A stretch of DNA of 64,000 nt. Origin: Actinoplanes sp. NBC_00393 (GTDB lineage: Bacteria; Actinomycetota; Actinomycetes; Mycobacteriales; Micromonosporaceae). The position numbers and the translations under genes were made by a program. Of the stretch, positions 15,334 to 24,758 are shown one piece after another (within the stretch, counting starts at the first letter, position 1; every line of letters begins with the position of its first letter). The notes under the pieces are model-generated. The model worked only from the letters and a program-made list of their open reading frames with translations. It ran no database searches and was not told the origin of the DNA. The stretch lies in assembly GCF_036053395.1 (NCBI RefSeq), contig NZ_CP107942.1, positions 4,368,501 to 4,432,500 of the forward strand, read 5' to 3'.

Positions 15334-16677
15334 ATGCATGCGCTGATCGCCCTGCTGATGACCGCCTCGCTGACCGTGCCGGTCCAGGCCGGCCCCACTC
15401 TGACCGACTCCCGGCCGTGCCCCGAGATCACCACGTTCACCTGCTCCTACCTGAGCGTGCCGCTCGACCGTAGCGGCCACCGGCCCGGCACGCTGCGGCT
15501 GCGCGTCGCGGTCGCCGGCAACGCGGACGCGCCGCGGGGTGTGCTGATGGTGCTCTCCGGCGGCCCCGGCCAGCCCGGCCCGGCCCTGGTGCCGCGGATC
15601 TCGCAGCGGCTGTCGTACCTGCTCGACGACTACCGGATGGTGATGATCGACCAGCGGGGCACCGGCGCCGGCGCGATCGACTGCCCGCGGTTGCAGGCGG
15701 AGGTGGGTTCCTCGGACGTCACGCCGCCGTCGCCGCAAGCCGTGCGGGAGTGCGCGGACCTGCTCGGCGCCGACCGCCACCACTACACGACCGCGGACAC
15801 CGTGGCCGACCTGGACGATCTACGCCGCGCGCTCGGCGTGCCGCGCTGGACCCTCGACGGCGTCTCGTACGGCAGTTTCGTGGCCGCCCAGTACGGCCTG
15901 ACCCACCCGCAGCGGGTCCGCCGGATGGTCCTCGACTCGGTCGTCCCGCAGAACGATCCGGACGCCCTCTACCTGGACAGCCTGCACCGGGCCGGCTTCG
16001 TGCTGCGCAGCGCCTGCCGTGAGCAGCAGTGCGGATACGACCCGGCCGAGGAACTCGCCGACGTGGTCCGCCGCTACGACAACGGGGTCGGCGTGTTCGA
16101 CCTGCTGGTGATCGCCAGCATCGTCGACCCGAAGCTGACCGGCACCACCTTCTACCCGGTGCTCGACCTGCTGCACCGGGCCGCCCAGGGTGATCCCGGC
16201 CCGCTGAACGCCGCCGTCGAGGAGTTGCGGCACGGCTCGGTGACGCCGGCGGCCGAGTACAGCGCCGGCCTGCACCTGGCGACGCTCTGCGCGGACCTGC
16301 GCAGCGCGCCGTGGGGTGACTCGAGCACGCCGCTGCCCGAACGTGACGTGGCGATCGCCCGCGCCCTGAACAAGATCGACGCCGGGGAGGTGTGGCCGTT
16401 CGAACCGCGGACCGCGGTGGAGCAGGGCATCATCCAGGGCTGCCGGCACTGGCCGGTGTCGCGGCCCAACCCGCGGCCGCCGCACGCCCGGCTGACCATG
16501 CCGGTGCTGCTGATCAACGGAGACCGGGACCTGTCCACGCCGGTGGAGTGGGCCCGCGAGCAGGCGGCCCGTACCCCACGTGGCCGGCTGGTCGTGATCG
16601 CCGGCATGGGCCATTCGATCCAGGGCCGCAACGCAGAAGGTGACCGGACGGTCGAGGGGTTCCTGAAGATCTGTTGA
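15334..16677 (+). CDS. Secreted alpha/beta hydrolase (tripeptidyl aminopeptidase-like)
   Basis: A 447-residue serine hydrolase of the TAP/proline iminopeptidase type. MHALIALLMTASLTVPVQAG is a signal peptide, which supports ATG 15334; an in-frame ATG at 15292 directly follows the previous stop. Features: GVLMVLSGGPGQPGPAL (oxyanion loop HGGPG equivalent), MVMIDQRGTGAGAIDC, LDGVSYGSFVAAQYG (nucleophile elbow GxSxG, here GVSYG), and the C-terminal TAP-like region VLLINGDRDLSTPVEWA (acid) and GMGHSIQG (histidine). It probably removes N-terminal peptides outside the cell. Confidence 0.86.
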   Translation: MHALIALLMTASLTVPVQAGPTLTDSRPCPEITTFTCSYLSVPLDRSGHRPGTLRLRVAVAGNADAPRGVLMVLSGGPGQPGPALVPRISQRLSYLLDDYRMVMIDQRGTGAGAIDCPRLQAEVGSSDVTPPSPQAVRECADLLGADRHHYTTADTVADLDDLRRALGVPRWTLDGVSYGSFVAAQYGLTHPQRVRRMVLDSVVPQNDPDALYLDSLHRAGFVLRSACREQQCGYDPAEELADVVRRYDNGVGVFDLLVIASIVDPKLTGTTFYPVLDLLHRAAQGDPGPLNAAVEELRHGSVTPAAEYSAGLHLATLCADLRSAPWGDSSTPLPERDVAIARALNKIDAGEVWPFEPRTAVEQGIIQGCRHWPVSRPNPRPPHARLTMPVLLINGDRDLSTPVEWAREQAARTPRGRLVVIAGMGHSIQGRNAEGDRTVEGFLKIC

Positions 16678-16688
16678 TAGGTTCGATC

Positions 16689-19600
16689 GTGTTCCTTTCC
16701 GTACTCGGCCCCCTGCGCGCCAGCGTCCAGGGGGCCGTCGCTGACCTCGGCGGACCCCGGCAGCGAGCAGTGCTCGCCCGCCTCGCGGTCGCCGGCGGCG
16801 ACGTCGTCTCGACCGACCGGATCGTCGACGACCTGTGGGGCGGCGCCGACGTGCCGGCCAAGGCGCTCGCCACGCTCCAGGTCCACGTGTCCCACCTGCG
16901 CCGCGCGCTGGAACCCGGCCGCCCGCGCCGCAGCCCGGCGTCGGTGCTGGTCAGCGCCGCCCCCGGGTACGCCCTGCGCCTGCCACCCGCCGCCGTCGAC
17001 GCCTGGCACTTCGACGACCTGGTGCGCCGCGCGGCGCAGACCGGCCCCGAGGAGCAACTCCGGCTGCTCGACGAGGCGCTCGGCTGCTGGCAGGGCGGGG
17101 CGTACGCCGAGTTCGCCGACGAGCCCTGGGCGGTCCCCGAGGTCGCCCGGCTGGCCGAGCTGCGGCTGCAGGCGATGGAACTGCGGGCCGAGGCGCAACT
17201 CGCCCTCGGCCGCCCGGCCGTCGTGGTCGCCGAGCTGGAACGCCACCTGCACGACAACCCGGGCCGCGAGGGGGCCGTACGCCTGCTGGCCCTGGCCCTG
17301 TACCGCTGCGGCCGGCAGGGTGACGCCCTCGCCGTGCTGCGCCGCACCCGCGAGCACCTCGCCGACGAGCTGGGCGTCGACCCGGGCCCGGTGCTGCGCG
17401 CCGTGGAGGCCGACATCCTGGCGCAGGCGCCGGACCTCGACCTGCCGGCTGCGACCCCCGCGCCGGTCCGGGTGCGCCGCGAACCGCCCGCCACCCTGGG
17501 CCGCGAGACCGAGCTGGCCGCCATCACCGCCGCGGCCGGCGAGGTCGCCCGGCACGGCGCCCGGATCGTGCTGGTCGGCGGCGACGCCGGCGCCGGCAAG
17601 ACCACCCTGGCCGAGGCCGCGGTGGCCGCGCTGACCGCGGACGGCTGGCAGAGCCGTCGCGGCCGCTGTCCCGAGGTGTCCGGCGCCCCGCCCGGCTGGG
17701 CCTGGTCGGAGGCGCTCGGCGCGGCGGCGATCGACGCCCACCAGCCGAACCCGTTCGAGCTCGGCCGCACCATCGCCGCCGCACTCGGCACCGGCCGCAC
17801 CGTGGTTCTCCTCGACGACGTGCACCGCGCCGACGACCTGACCCTGCACCTGTTACGGCAGGTCAGCGCCCTGCTTGCCGAGCATCCGGTGCTCCTGCTG
17901 GTCACCTACCGCACCGCGGAGCGCGGCGACGAGCTGGAGGCGACGATCGCCGCCCTGCTCGGCTCCACCGCCGCCCATCTCACGTTGCGCGGCCTGGACC
18001 CGGCCGCGGTGGCGACGCTGGCCCGCCGGCACGGGCTCGACGAGGCCGGCCCCGAGCTGCTGGCCATGGTCGCCGAACGCACCGGCGGCAACCCGCTGTT
18101 CGTGCGGGAGCTGGCCCGGCTGATCGCCGCCGAGGGCAGCGACGCGGCGGACTCCGCGGTGCCGGCCGGCGTACGCGAGGTGCTGCGCCGCCGGGTCGCC
18201 CGGCTGCCCGATCCGGTGGCCACGACGTTGCGCCAGGTCGCGGTGCTCGGCCGCGAGGCCGACCTGGACGTGCTGGCCGGCGTGGCCGGCCGCGACCCCG
18301 ACGACCTGCTCGACTCGCTGGAGGCCGCGGTCCTGGCCGGGCTGCTCGACGAGCCGGCGCCCGGTCAGGTCCGGTTCACCCACGCCCTGGTCCGCGACAC
18401 CCTCTACGACGACACCCCGCTGCTGCGCCGGGCCCGGTTGCACACCCGGGCGCTGAACGTGCTCACCGGCCACGCGGACGCGGCAACCCTCGCCCGGCAC
18501 GCGTCGGCCGCGGCCGGCCCGGCCACCGCGCAGGAGGCGATCCGCTATCCGGTGGCCGCGGCCCACGCCGACGAGCAGGCCGGATCGTGGCGGGAGGCGG
18601 CCGCCCAGTGGCGCGACGCGCTGCGCCTGCACGCGCTCGCCGGCAGCCGGGCGACCGGTTCCGCCGCGAGCCTTCTGGCCTCAGCGGTGACCGCGCACGC
18701 CCGGGCCGGCGACGTCATCCGGGCCCGGGCCATCTATCTGGAGGCGCTGACCCGGCACGACGACGTCGCCGTGCTGACCGCCTGGGACGCGCCGCTGATC
18801 TGGACGACCCGCGACGGCCGGGAGCCGTCCGGCGCAGCGGTCGCCGCGATCCGCAGGCAGCTGGCCGGCGAGCCGGCCGACGACGTCCGGGTGCGGCTTC
18901 TGGTCGCGCTGTTCCGCGAATTCGAGGGCTACGACGAGGCCGCCGCCCGCGAGGTCAGCGCCGAGGCCCTGGCTCTGGCCCGCACGGTCGGCGACGCCCG
19001 TCTGCTGTGCGCCGCGCTCAACGTCCGGGCGTACGCGGCACTCGGCCCCGACCTGCGCGACGAGCGCCGGGCCGTCGCCGAGGAATACCTGGCCGTGGCC
19101 GTGGCGGCCGGCGAGATCGACCACGAGGCCGTCGCGCACTGGCTGCTGTTCCTCGACTCGGCGGCGCACACCGACCTGGCCGGTGCCCGCGCCGAGATGG
19201 AACTGGCCGTGGCCCGGTCGACGACCGGCCAGCTCAGCGGCCTGCTCGCGGTCGTGGGGATCTTCTCGGCCCTGCTGGAGCTGCTGGCCGGGCGGGTCGA
19301 CGAGGCGCTGGCCCGCTACAGCGAGGTGAGCCGGCGGCTGGCCGAGCACGGCGCGCTCAACGGCGCCGAGATGGCCACCGTGGGCCGGGTCGGCGCGGCC
19401 ATGGCCCGCGGCGACCTCGCCCACCTGCGGGAGGAGCTGAGCGCCATCGAGGCCGCCTACCCGGGCCGGGTCACTGACGCGCTGGTGCTGGCCCTGCTCG
19501 ACGCGGGCCTCCCCGCTGAGGCCCGGGAGGTCTGGGCGCGACGGCAGCCGATCGACCGGAACTACTACTGGCTGGGGTACACCACGCTGCGCGGGCACGC

Positions 19601-19832
19601 CGCGGCCCGGCTCGGCGACACGGCAACCGGCGAGGAGATCTTCGCCGAGCTGCTGCCGTTCGCCGGCCGGATCGCCGGGCTCGACTCGGGCACCCTCTAC
19701 GCCGGGCCGGTGGACGCCGCCCTGCACGCCCTGTCCGGCGACCCGGCGTACGCGAAGTCGGCGGCCGAACTCACCGCGCGGCTCCGAACACCCGGGCCTC
19801 CCGGCGGCGGAACGGCAGCGGCATCAGCTTGA
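16689..19832 (+). CDS. AfsR/SARP-type regulator with AAA ATPase (STAND) and helical repeats
   Basis: A 1047-residue regulator. FLSVLGPLRASVQG begins a winged-helix trans-activator domain (about 10-95). The BTAD helical domain follows (about 100-250; ELRLQAMELRAEAQLALGRP and LAVLRRTREHLADELGVDPG). The ATPase part has GGDAGAGKTTLAEAA (Walker A near residue 297) and TVVLLDDVHRADD (Walker B near 371). The last 450 residues are TPR-like. Proteins of this kind switch on secondary metabolism or local operons. The start is taken as GTG 16689, where the family start falls; TTG 16674 overlaps the hydrolase stop. The 3' end overlaps the antisense hemerythrin gene by 62 bases. Confidence 0.88.
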   Translation: MFLSVLGPLRASVQGAVADLGGPRQRAVLARLAVAGGDVVSTDRIVDDLWGGADVPAKALATLQVHVSHLRRALEPGRPRRSPASVLVSAAPGYALRLPPAAVDAWHFDDLVRRAAQTGPEEQLRLLDEALGCWQGGAYAEFADEPWAVPEVARLAELRLQAMELRAEAQLALGRPAVVVAELERHLHDNPGREGAVRLLALALYRCGRQGDALAVLRRTREHLADELGVDPGPVLRAVEADILAQAPDLDLPAATPAPVRVRREPPATLGRETELAAITAAAGEVARHGARIVLVGGDAGAGKTTLAEAAVAALTADGWQSRRGRCPEVSGAPPGWAWSEALGAAAIDAHQPNPFELGRTIAAALGTGRTVVLLDDVHRADDLTLHLLRQVSALLAEHPVLLLVTYRTAERGDELEATIAALLGSTAAHLTLRGLDPAAVATLARRHGLDEAGPELLAMVAERTGGNPLFVRELARLIAAEGSDAADSAVPAGVREVLRRRVARLPDPVATTLRQVAVLGREADLDVLAGVAGRDPDDLLDSLEAAVLAGLLDEPAPGQVRFTHALVRDTLYDDTPLLRRARLHTRALNVLTGHADAATLARHASAAAGPATAQEAIRYPVAAAHADEQAGSWREAAAQWRDALRLHALAGSRATGSAASLLASAVTAHARAGDVIRARAIYLEALTRHDDVAVLTAWDAPLIWTTRDGREPSGAAVAAIRRQLAGEPADDVRVRLLVALFREFEGYDEAAAREVSAEALALARTVGDARLLCAALNVRAYAALGPDLRDERRAVAEEYLAVAVAAGEIDHEAVAHWLLFLDSAAHTDLAGARAEMELAVARSTTGQLSGLLAVVGIFSALLELLAGRVDEALARYSEVSRRLAEHGALNGAEMATVGRVGAAMARGDLAHLREELSAIEAAYPGRVTDALVLALLDAGLPAEAREVWARRQPIDRNYYWLGYTTLRGHAAARLGDTATGEEIFAELLPFAGRIAGLDSGTLYAGPVDAALHALSGDPAYAKSAAELTARLRTPGPPGGGTAAASA

Positions 19833-20412
19833 TCATCAGCGCGACCGGGATGCCGCCTTCCTTGCGGGCTTCGGCCAGCTCGCCCGCGGTGCTGACCGCC
19901 AGGATCCGCGGCACCTCGAAGCTCATCTTCGCGCCCCGCTTGCGGATGCTGGCCTCGACCCGGTTCCACTCGTCGTCGGAGACGTACTGCTTGATCAGCG
20001 GAACGATCGTGCGCTCCTCGTCGGCGATGTGCTCGTGCAGGGTGTCGCGCAGGTCGGCCAGGTCGGTGGCCAGCTCGGGCGAGACCACGCAGGTGGCCTT
20101 CAGCGCGGCCGCGCCGGCCCGGATCCGGGCCAGCTTCGGGTCGAGCACCGCATGGTCGTCGGTGAGTTCGGTCAGGTCGACGTGCGCGCCGGCCGCCCGC
20201 TCCAGCACCGGCCACAGCACGTCGTCCTCGGCGCTGTGATGGTGGTGGATGCTGTCGCAGAAGTCGGTGAAGTAGTCGGCGACAGCGGCGGCCCGCTTGC
20301 GGTGCAGCAGCGTGCGGGCGGTGGCGAGGCCGGCGGCGAGCTCGGCACAGCGGTCGAGGTCGCGCAGCATCGCGCGGTGGGCCAGCAGCAGTCCGGTCGG
20401 TTCGTTGTTCAT
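19771..20412 (-). CDS. Hemerythrin HHE-domain protein
   Basis: A 213-residue cytoplasmic protein with a hemerythrin-like cation-binding bundle: LLAHRAMLRDLDR, DSIHHHHSAEDDVLWPVL, LTDDHAVLDPKLAR and LHEHIADEERTIVPLI give the His/Glu ligands of a di-iron site. The C-terminal about 60 residues (RKRGAKMSFEVPRILAV onward) form a tail often seen in actinomycete members. The role is probably oxygen, nitric oxide or iron-related sensing or storage. Its 3' end overlaps the SARP gene on the opposite strand by 62 bases, and galT on the same strand ends 34 bases upstream of it. Confidence 0.87.
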   Translation of the reverse strand: MNNEPTGLLLAHRAMLRDLDRCAELAAGLATARTLLHRKRAAAVADYFTDFCDSIHHHHSAEDDVLWPVLERAAGAHVDLTELTDDHAVLDPKLARIRAGAAALKATCVVSPELATDLADLRDTLHEHIADEERTIVPLIKQYVSDDEWNRVEASIRKRGAKMSFEVPRILAVSTAGELAEARKEGGIPVALMIKLMPLPFRRREARVFGAAR

Positions 20413-20446
20413 GCCGATACCCTGCGCCGGCCCGCCTTCGGCCCAC

Positions 20447-21442
20447 CTAACGGCGACTTAAGGCCCGCAAACGCTCGGCCGCGCTCTCCGGGGTGATGTC
20501 GCGCTGCGCCTGGCCGAGCAGCTCGAAACCGACCATGAACTTGCGGATCGTCGCCGAGCGCAGCAGCGGCGGATAGAAGTGCGCGTGCAGATGCAGTTCG
20601 GGGTACGGCTCGCCGTCGGTGGGCCGCTGGTGGAAGCCCATCGAGTACGGGAACTCGACGCCGAACATCCGGTCGTAACCCGAGGTCAGGCGCTGCAGGA
20701 TGTCGGCCAGACCGTCGCGGGCAGCGTCGTCGAGATCGGGCAGGGCGCCGCGATGCCGCCTCGGCAGAACCAAGGTCTCGTACGGCCACGCCGCCCAGAA
20801 CGGCACCAGCGCCACGAACTCGTCGTTGTCGCAGACGACGCGCTCCCCCGCGTCCAGCTCCACCGCCAGGTAGTCGCAGAGCAGGCACTCGCCGTACGCC
20901 TGCTGCCGTGCGATCTCCTTGGCGGGTTCGCCGGGCACGTGCTCGGTGGCCCAGATCTGCCCGTGCGGATGCGGGTTGCTGGCGCCCATCATCGCCCCGC
21001 GGTTCTCGAAGATCTGCACGTGCCGCACCCACGGGATGTCGCCGAGCTCGGTCGTCTGCGCAGCCCAGGCGTCCACGACCCGGCGGATCGCCGATACCTG
21101 CATCCCGGCCAGGGTCAGGTCGTGCCGCGGGTCGAAGCACATCACCCGGCAGATGCCACGCTCCGGCTCGGCCCTAAGCAGGCCCCCGGAGCTCGGGCCG
21201 CTCGCCGTGGGCAGCAGCGCGGCGAAGTCGTTGTCGAACACGTACGTCGAGTCGTAGGCCGGCGTGGTCGCCCCGGCCGCCCGCTTGTTGCCCGGGCACA
21301 GGTAGCACTCCGGGTCGTAGGCGGGCCGCGACACCGGCGCGGTGTCCTCGACCTGCCCCTGCCAGGGTCGCGCGGTGCGGTGCGGGGAGACCAGCAGCCA
21401 CTCCCCGGTGAGCTGGTTGAACCGCCGGTGCGGTGCGTCCAT
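20447..21442 (-). CDS. galT: Galactose-1-phosphate uridylyltransferase
   Basis: A 331-residue GalT, exchanging galactose-1-phosphate for glucose-1-phosphate on UDP-sugar in the Leloir pathway. Seen: [20 protein letters not shown] (N-terminal family motif), [12 protein letters not shown] (zinc cysteine pair), [20 protein letters not shown] (active-site His-Pro-His), [17 protein letters not shown] and [15 protein letters not shown]. The ATG at 21442 has GAAAGG upstream. It is the last gene of the minus arm, 11 bases after the amidohydrolase, and would take galactose released by the two alpha-galactosidases once phosphorylated. No galK or galE is in the window. Confidence 0.93.
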   Translation of the reverse strand: MDAPHRRFNQLTGEWLLVSPHRTARPWQGQVEDTAPVSRPAYDPECYLCPGNKRAAGATTPAYDSTYVFDNDFAALLPTASGPSSGGLLRAEPERGICRVMCFDPRHDLTLAGMQVSAIRRVVDAWAAQTTELGDIPWVRHVQIFENRGAMMGASNPHPHGQIWATEHVPGEPAKEIARQQAYGECLLCDYLAVELDAGERVVCDNDEFVALVPFWAAWPYETLVLPRRHRGALPDLDDAARDGLADILQRLTSGYDRMFGVEFPYSMGFHQRPTDGEPYPELHLHAHFYPPLLRSATIRKFMVGFELLGQAQRDITPESAAERLRALSRR

Positions 21443-21453
21443 CGTGGCGCCTT

Positions 21454-22503
21454 TCAGAGGTCGAGGAGGCGGTGGGCGTTGCCGGCGTACACCGGGCCCA
21501 GCGTCTCCGGGGGCAGGCCGATCGCGGAGATGTCCCAGCGGCCCTGTGGCGGCACGGGCTCGTCCGGGGCGTACCGGAAGCACTCGTCCTCAGTCTCCAG
21601 GAAACGCCAGTAGACCTCGTAGGCCGAACGGGTCGCCGGGAACGCGTCCGAGCCGAACAGCACCCGGTCCGGGTGGTCCAGGATCAGCCGGCGGGTGGCG
21701 CGCGGCCGGCGGCCCAGCTCGGCGAGGCGCCCGCCCAGGTCGATGTGGAAGTTCGGGTAACGGTCCAGCATGCCGCTGACCCAGTCCAGGTCCTCGGCCG
21801 CGCAGCCGGCGTGGGCACCGATGAACGTGGTGCCCGGCGCCGCGGCGACCACGTTCTCCAGGGCCTGCATCAGCCGGTCGAAGGTGGGATGGCCGGGTGC
21901 GCCGAACCACCACGACGGGTTCGCGGCCAGCTCTTCGAGCCGCTCGTTGCGGGCGTCGAGCGGGGCGAAGAAGGCGATCGGGTCGGCGGTGTGGATCAGG
22001 ACGGGCAGGCCCAGCTCGCCGGCCGCCGCGAACACGTCGCTCAGGCGGGGATCGTCCGGCAGCACCCGGGTGCCGTCACCGTCGGTGACGCTCAGGCCGA
22101 GGTCCTTCCACACCTTGATCCCGCGGGCACCGGCATCACGAGCGCGGCGCAGGCCGGCGATCAGCGCGGGGGCCGGGTCGCGGCGCTGCTGCAGCAGCGA
22201 CCAGTCCAGGTGGCAGAAGGTCACGAACCGGCCGGGGTACGCGTGGTCGTAGCGGGCGATGTTCGCGTCCAGCTCGGCGTCCCAGCGGCCGTCGAGGTTG
22301 ACCACGGTTCGCACGCCGACCTCGTCCATCAGGTCGAGCAGGGCGGGCACGTCGAGGATCAGCCAGTCACCGCCGCCGAGCCAGCGCCCGAGGTGGTTGT
22401 GCACGTCGACGGCCGGCACGGCGGCACGCGGCACGTGGGTCAGCGGCCGGCGCAGGGAGGGAACGGGCGTGTAGTCGCGCAGGCGCAGGTTGTCGAGGTT
22501 CAC
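21454..22503 (-). CDS. Amidohydrolase (amidohydro_2 / lactonase type)
   Basis: A 349-residue TIM-barrel hydrolase of the amidohydrolase-related family: [14 protein letters not shown] (HxH metal site), [46 protein letters not shown] and [15 protein letters not shown] (final Asp). Family members hydrolyse sugar lactones, decarboxylate aromatics or cleave amides. The setting between a sugar kinase and galT favours a sugar-derived substrate such as a lactone (inference). The GTG at 22503 overlaps the TGA of the kinase (GTGA), so it is translationally coupled and no upstream start is needed. Confidence 0.83.
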   Translation of the reverse strand: MNLDNLRLRDYTPVPSLRRPLTHVPRAAVPAVDVHNHLGRWLGGGDWLILDVPALLDLMDEVGVRTVVNLDGRWDAELDANIARYDHAYPGRFVTFCHLDWSLLQQRRDPAPALIAGLRRARDAGARGIKVWKDLGLSVTDGDGTRVLPDDPRLSDVFAAAGELGLPVLIHTADPIAFFAPLDARNERLEELAANPSWWFGAPGHPTFDRLMQALENVVAAAPGTTFIGAHAGCAAEDLDWVSGMLDRYPNFHIDLGGRLAELGRRPRATRRLILDHPDRVLFGSDAFPATRSAYEVYWRFLETEDECFRYAPDEPVPPQGRWDISAIGLPPETLGPVYAGNAHRLLDL

Positions 22504-23417
22504 CGGGTGCTCATATCCGTACCGATCTCGATCATGGTGGGTTGGGCCGCGGTGCCGCCGGCGGCTCTCGTGGAGAGCGCGCCGCATGCGGCCGCGAGTC
22601 GCAGGCTGGCGGTGAGGCCGGCGCCGCCGAGGTGGCCGGCGAGGAAGCCGGCGTTGAAGCTGTCGCCGGCGCCGACCGTGTCGACCGGGTCGGCGGGCCG
22701 GCCGGGCACGGCGACCGGTCCGCCGTCCGCCCAGGCCAGGGCGCCGTCCGCGCCGCGTTTGACCACGGCGAGGCCGCCTGCCGCGGCGAGAGCTTTCGCT
22801 GCGGCAAGAACATCATCGGTACGGGTGAGCGCGCGCGCCTCCGCCTCATTGGGCAGGAAGATGTCGGTCTGCGCGATCGCGTCCATCACCCCGCCGGCCC
22901 ACTCACCGGACGGGTCGTCGTTGGTGTCGAGCGACGTCGTGATCCCCTCCGCCCGCAGCTTCGCGAACCAGGCCGGCAGTCCCGCGGCCAGCCGGGGTTG
23001 CAGGAAGTACGAGCTCACGTGGACGTGCCGGGCCCGCACCGGCCCGATGTCGCTCACCTGCAGCAACGGCAGGCAGCCCGCCGCGGTGAGAATCGCCCGG
23101 TCCTGGCCGCCGCCGAGCACCACCGTCATCGCCGTCGGCACGTCCGGGTCCACGACGCAGCCGGTCACGTCGACGCCGCGGTCGCGCAGCGCGTCGAGGC
23201 AGAACCGGCCGGCCACGTCGTCGCCGACCCGGCCGGCGAACGCCGTCCGCAGCCCGAGCCGCGCGGCGCCGCACGCGGTGATCGCCGCCGAGCCGCCGAG
23301 CGTCATCGCGCCGGCATCGACGAGCCGTTCCCGCTGTCCCCAGGGCAGCTCGGCCGGCACCCCGGAAAGCACGATGTCAGGGTTGGCGTCCCCGACCACC
23401 AGCAGGTCGAACGTCAT
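22500..23417 (-). CDS. PfkB-family carbohydrate kinase
   Basis: A 305-residue ribokinase-fold kinase: MTFDLLVVGDANPDIVLSGV (sugar-binding N-terminus), MTLGGSAAITACGAARLGLR (first PfkB signature), LPNEAEARALT and DPVDTVGAGDSFNAGFLAGH (second signature with catalytic Asp). It is closer to ribokinase/fructokinase than to phosphofructokinase, so it probably phosphorylates a free monosaccharide in the cytoplasm. ATG 23417 overlaps the TGA of the GH4 gene (ATGA), and its own stop overlaps the next gene. The sugar may be one released by GH4; galactose itself is normally handled by GHMP kinases. Confidence 0.87.
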   Translation of the reverse strand: MTFDLLVVGDANPDIVLSGVPAELPWGQRERLVDAGAMTLGGSAAITACGAARLGLRTAFAGRVGDDVAGRFCLDALRDRGVDVTGCVVDPDVPTAMTVVLGGGQDRAILTAAGCLPLLQVSDIGPVRARHVHVSSYFLQPRLAAGLPAWFAKLRAEGITTSLDTNDDPSGEWAGGVMDAIAQTDIFLPNEAEARALTRTDDVLAAAKALAAAGGLAVVKRGADGALAWADGGPVAVPGRPADPVDTVGAGDSFNAGFLAGHLGGAGLTASLRLAAACGALSTRAAGGTAAQPTMIEIGTDMSTR

Positions 23418-24697
23418 CGGCGCAGCCCTTCCGGGAGCAGGTCGCCGTGCGCCTCGGTCAGCGCGTCGCACATCCGCTCGATCGCGTCGACGGTCAGCGT
23501 GGCGGCGGTGTTCGGGTCGGCCATCGCGGCGTGCCGGACCAGCCGCGGGTCGCCGGTGAGCGCCGCTTCGACGGTGAGTTCGCCGACGCTGACGTACGGC
23601 CGGTTGACCGCGGCGAGCTGCGGCGGCAGGTGGCCCATCGGCTGCGGGCGGGCACCGGCGGCGTCGACGAGGGTGGGCACCTCCACGGCGAACCCGGCGG
23701 GCAGGTTGCCGATCAATCCCACGTTGGGGACGTTGGCGACGATCCGGCGAGGTGTGCCGGTGACCATGCTGTGGATGATCTGCGGCGCGTACTCGACGGC
23801 GTCGCTGTCCGCGGTGATCGGGGCGCCGTCGCGGATCGCCGCGTACTCGGCCAGATTGTCCTGGCTGACCCGCAGATACTCGCCGACCGGGATGCGCAGC
23901 CGTTCGATCTCCTCGTCGTGGTACAGGTACCACGGCACGTACTCGGCGGAGTGCTCGCTGGTCTCGGTCGGGTAGTAGCCGAGCCGGCGGTACATGTCGA
24001 CGCGGACCCGCCGGCGCAGCTGCTCGTCGGCGGCGATCGCGGCGTCCAGCGCCGGGTAGAGGTCGGCGCCGCGGTGCTGCCAGCTCAGGATCCACGCCTG
24101 GTGGTTGACGCCGGCGCTGTCGAACTCGACCTCCTCGAACGGCACGCCGACGATCTCGCAGAGCCCGTGCACGGTCCAGTGCACCGAGTGGCAGAGGCCG
24201 AGCACGTTGAGCCGCGGCGCCACCCGGGACAGGTAGGTGACGTTCATGGCCATCGGGTTGGTGTAGTTGAGCAGCCACGCGTCCGGGCACAGCTCGGCCA
24301 TGTCGGCGGCGATCGCGGCGAGCACCGGGAAGGTGCGCAGGCCGCGGAAGATGCCGCCGATGCCGATCGTGTCGCCGATCGTCTGGCGCAGGCCGAAGCG
24401 GGCCGGCACGTCGAAGTCGGTACGCGTGGCCGGGTACCCGCCGACCTGGATCGCGTTGATGACGAAGTCGGCGCCGTCGAGGGCGGCCCGCCGGTCGAGG
24501 GTCGCGGTGATCTTCGGGCGCGCGCCGTGCGCCTCGGCGATCCGGGTGGCCACGGATCCGGCGGTAGCCAGCCGCTCCGGGTCGATGTCGTGCAGGACGA
24601 GGTGGGCGCCGGTGAGCTCGGGGAAGCCGAGGATGTCGGTGAGCAGCTGGCGGGTGAACACCACACTGCCCGCGCCGAGAAAGACGATGGTCGTCAT
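23414..24697 (-). CDS. GH4 alpha-galactosidase (NAD- and Mn-dependent, MelA-like)
   Basis: A 427-residue GH4 glycosidase. MTTIVFLGAGSVVFTRQLLT is the NAD-binding start. GLCHSVHW carries the metal Cys and the CHSV signature that in GH4 marks alpha-galactosidases, as opposed to other GH4 specificities. NPMAMNVTYL and GVNHQAWILSW are further family motifs. GH4 enzymes hydrolyse through transient oxidation at C3 of the sugar, need Mn2+ and NAD+, and act in the cytoplasm. It starts a chain of four overlapping or nearly touching genes (GH4, kinase, amidohydrolase, galT), 61 bases after a DUF4832 gene. Confidence 0.9.
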   Translation of the reverse strand: MTTIVFLGAGSVVFTRQLLTDILGFPELTGAHLVLHDIDPERLATAGSVATRIAEAHGARPKITATLDRRAALDGADFVINAIQVGGYPATRTDFDVPARFGLRQTIGDTIGIGGIFRGLRTFPVLAAIAADMAELCPDAWLLNYTNPMAMNVTYLSRVAPRLNVLGLCHSVHWTVHGLCEIVGVPFEEVEFDSAGVNHQAWILSWQHRGADLYPALDAAIAADEQLRRRVRVDMYRRLGYYPTETSEHSAEYVPWYLYHDEEIERLRIPVGEYLRVSQDNLAEYAAIRDGAPITADSDAVEYAPQIIHSMVTGTPRRIVANVPNVGLIGNLPAGFAVEVPTLVDAAGARPQPMGHLPPQLAAVNRPYVSVGELTVEAALTGDPRLVRHAAMADPNTAATLTVDAIERMCDALTEAHGDLLPEGLRR

Positions 24698-24758
24698 GAG
24701 TGCCTTCGCATCGGGGGTGCGCCGCCCGGCCGGAGGGGTCCGGCCGGGCGGCGGCGCG

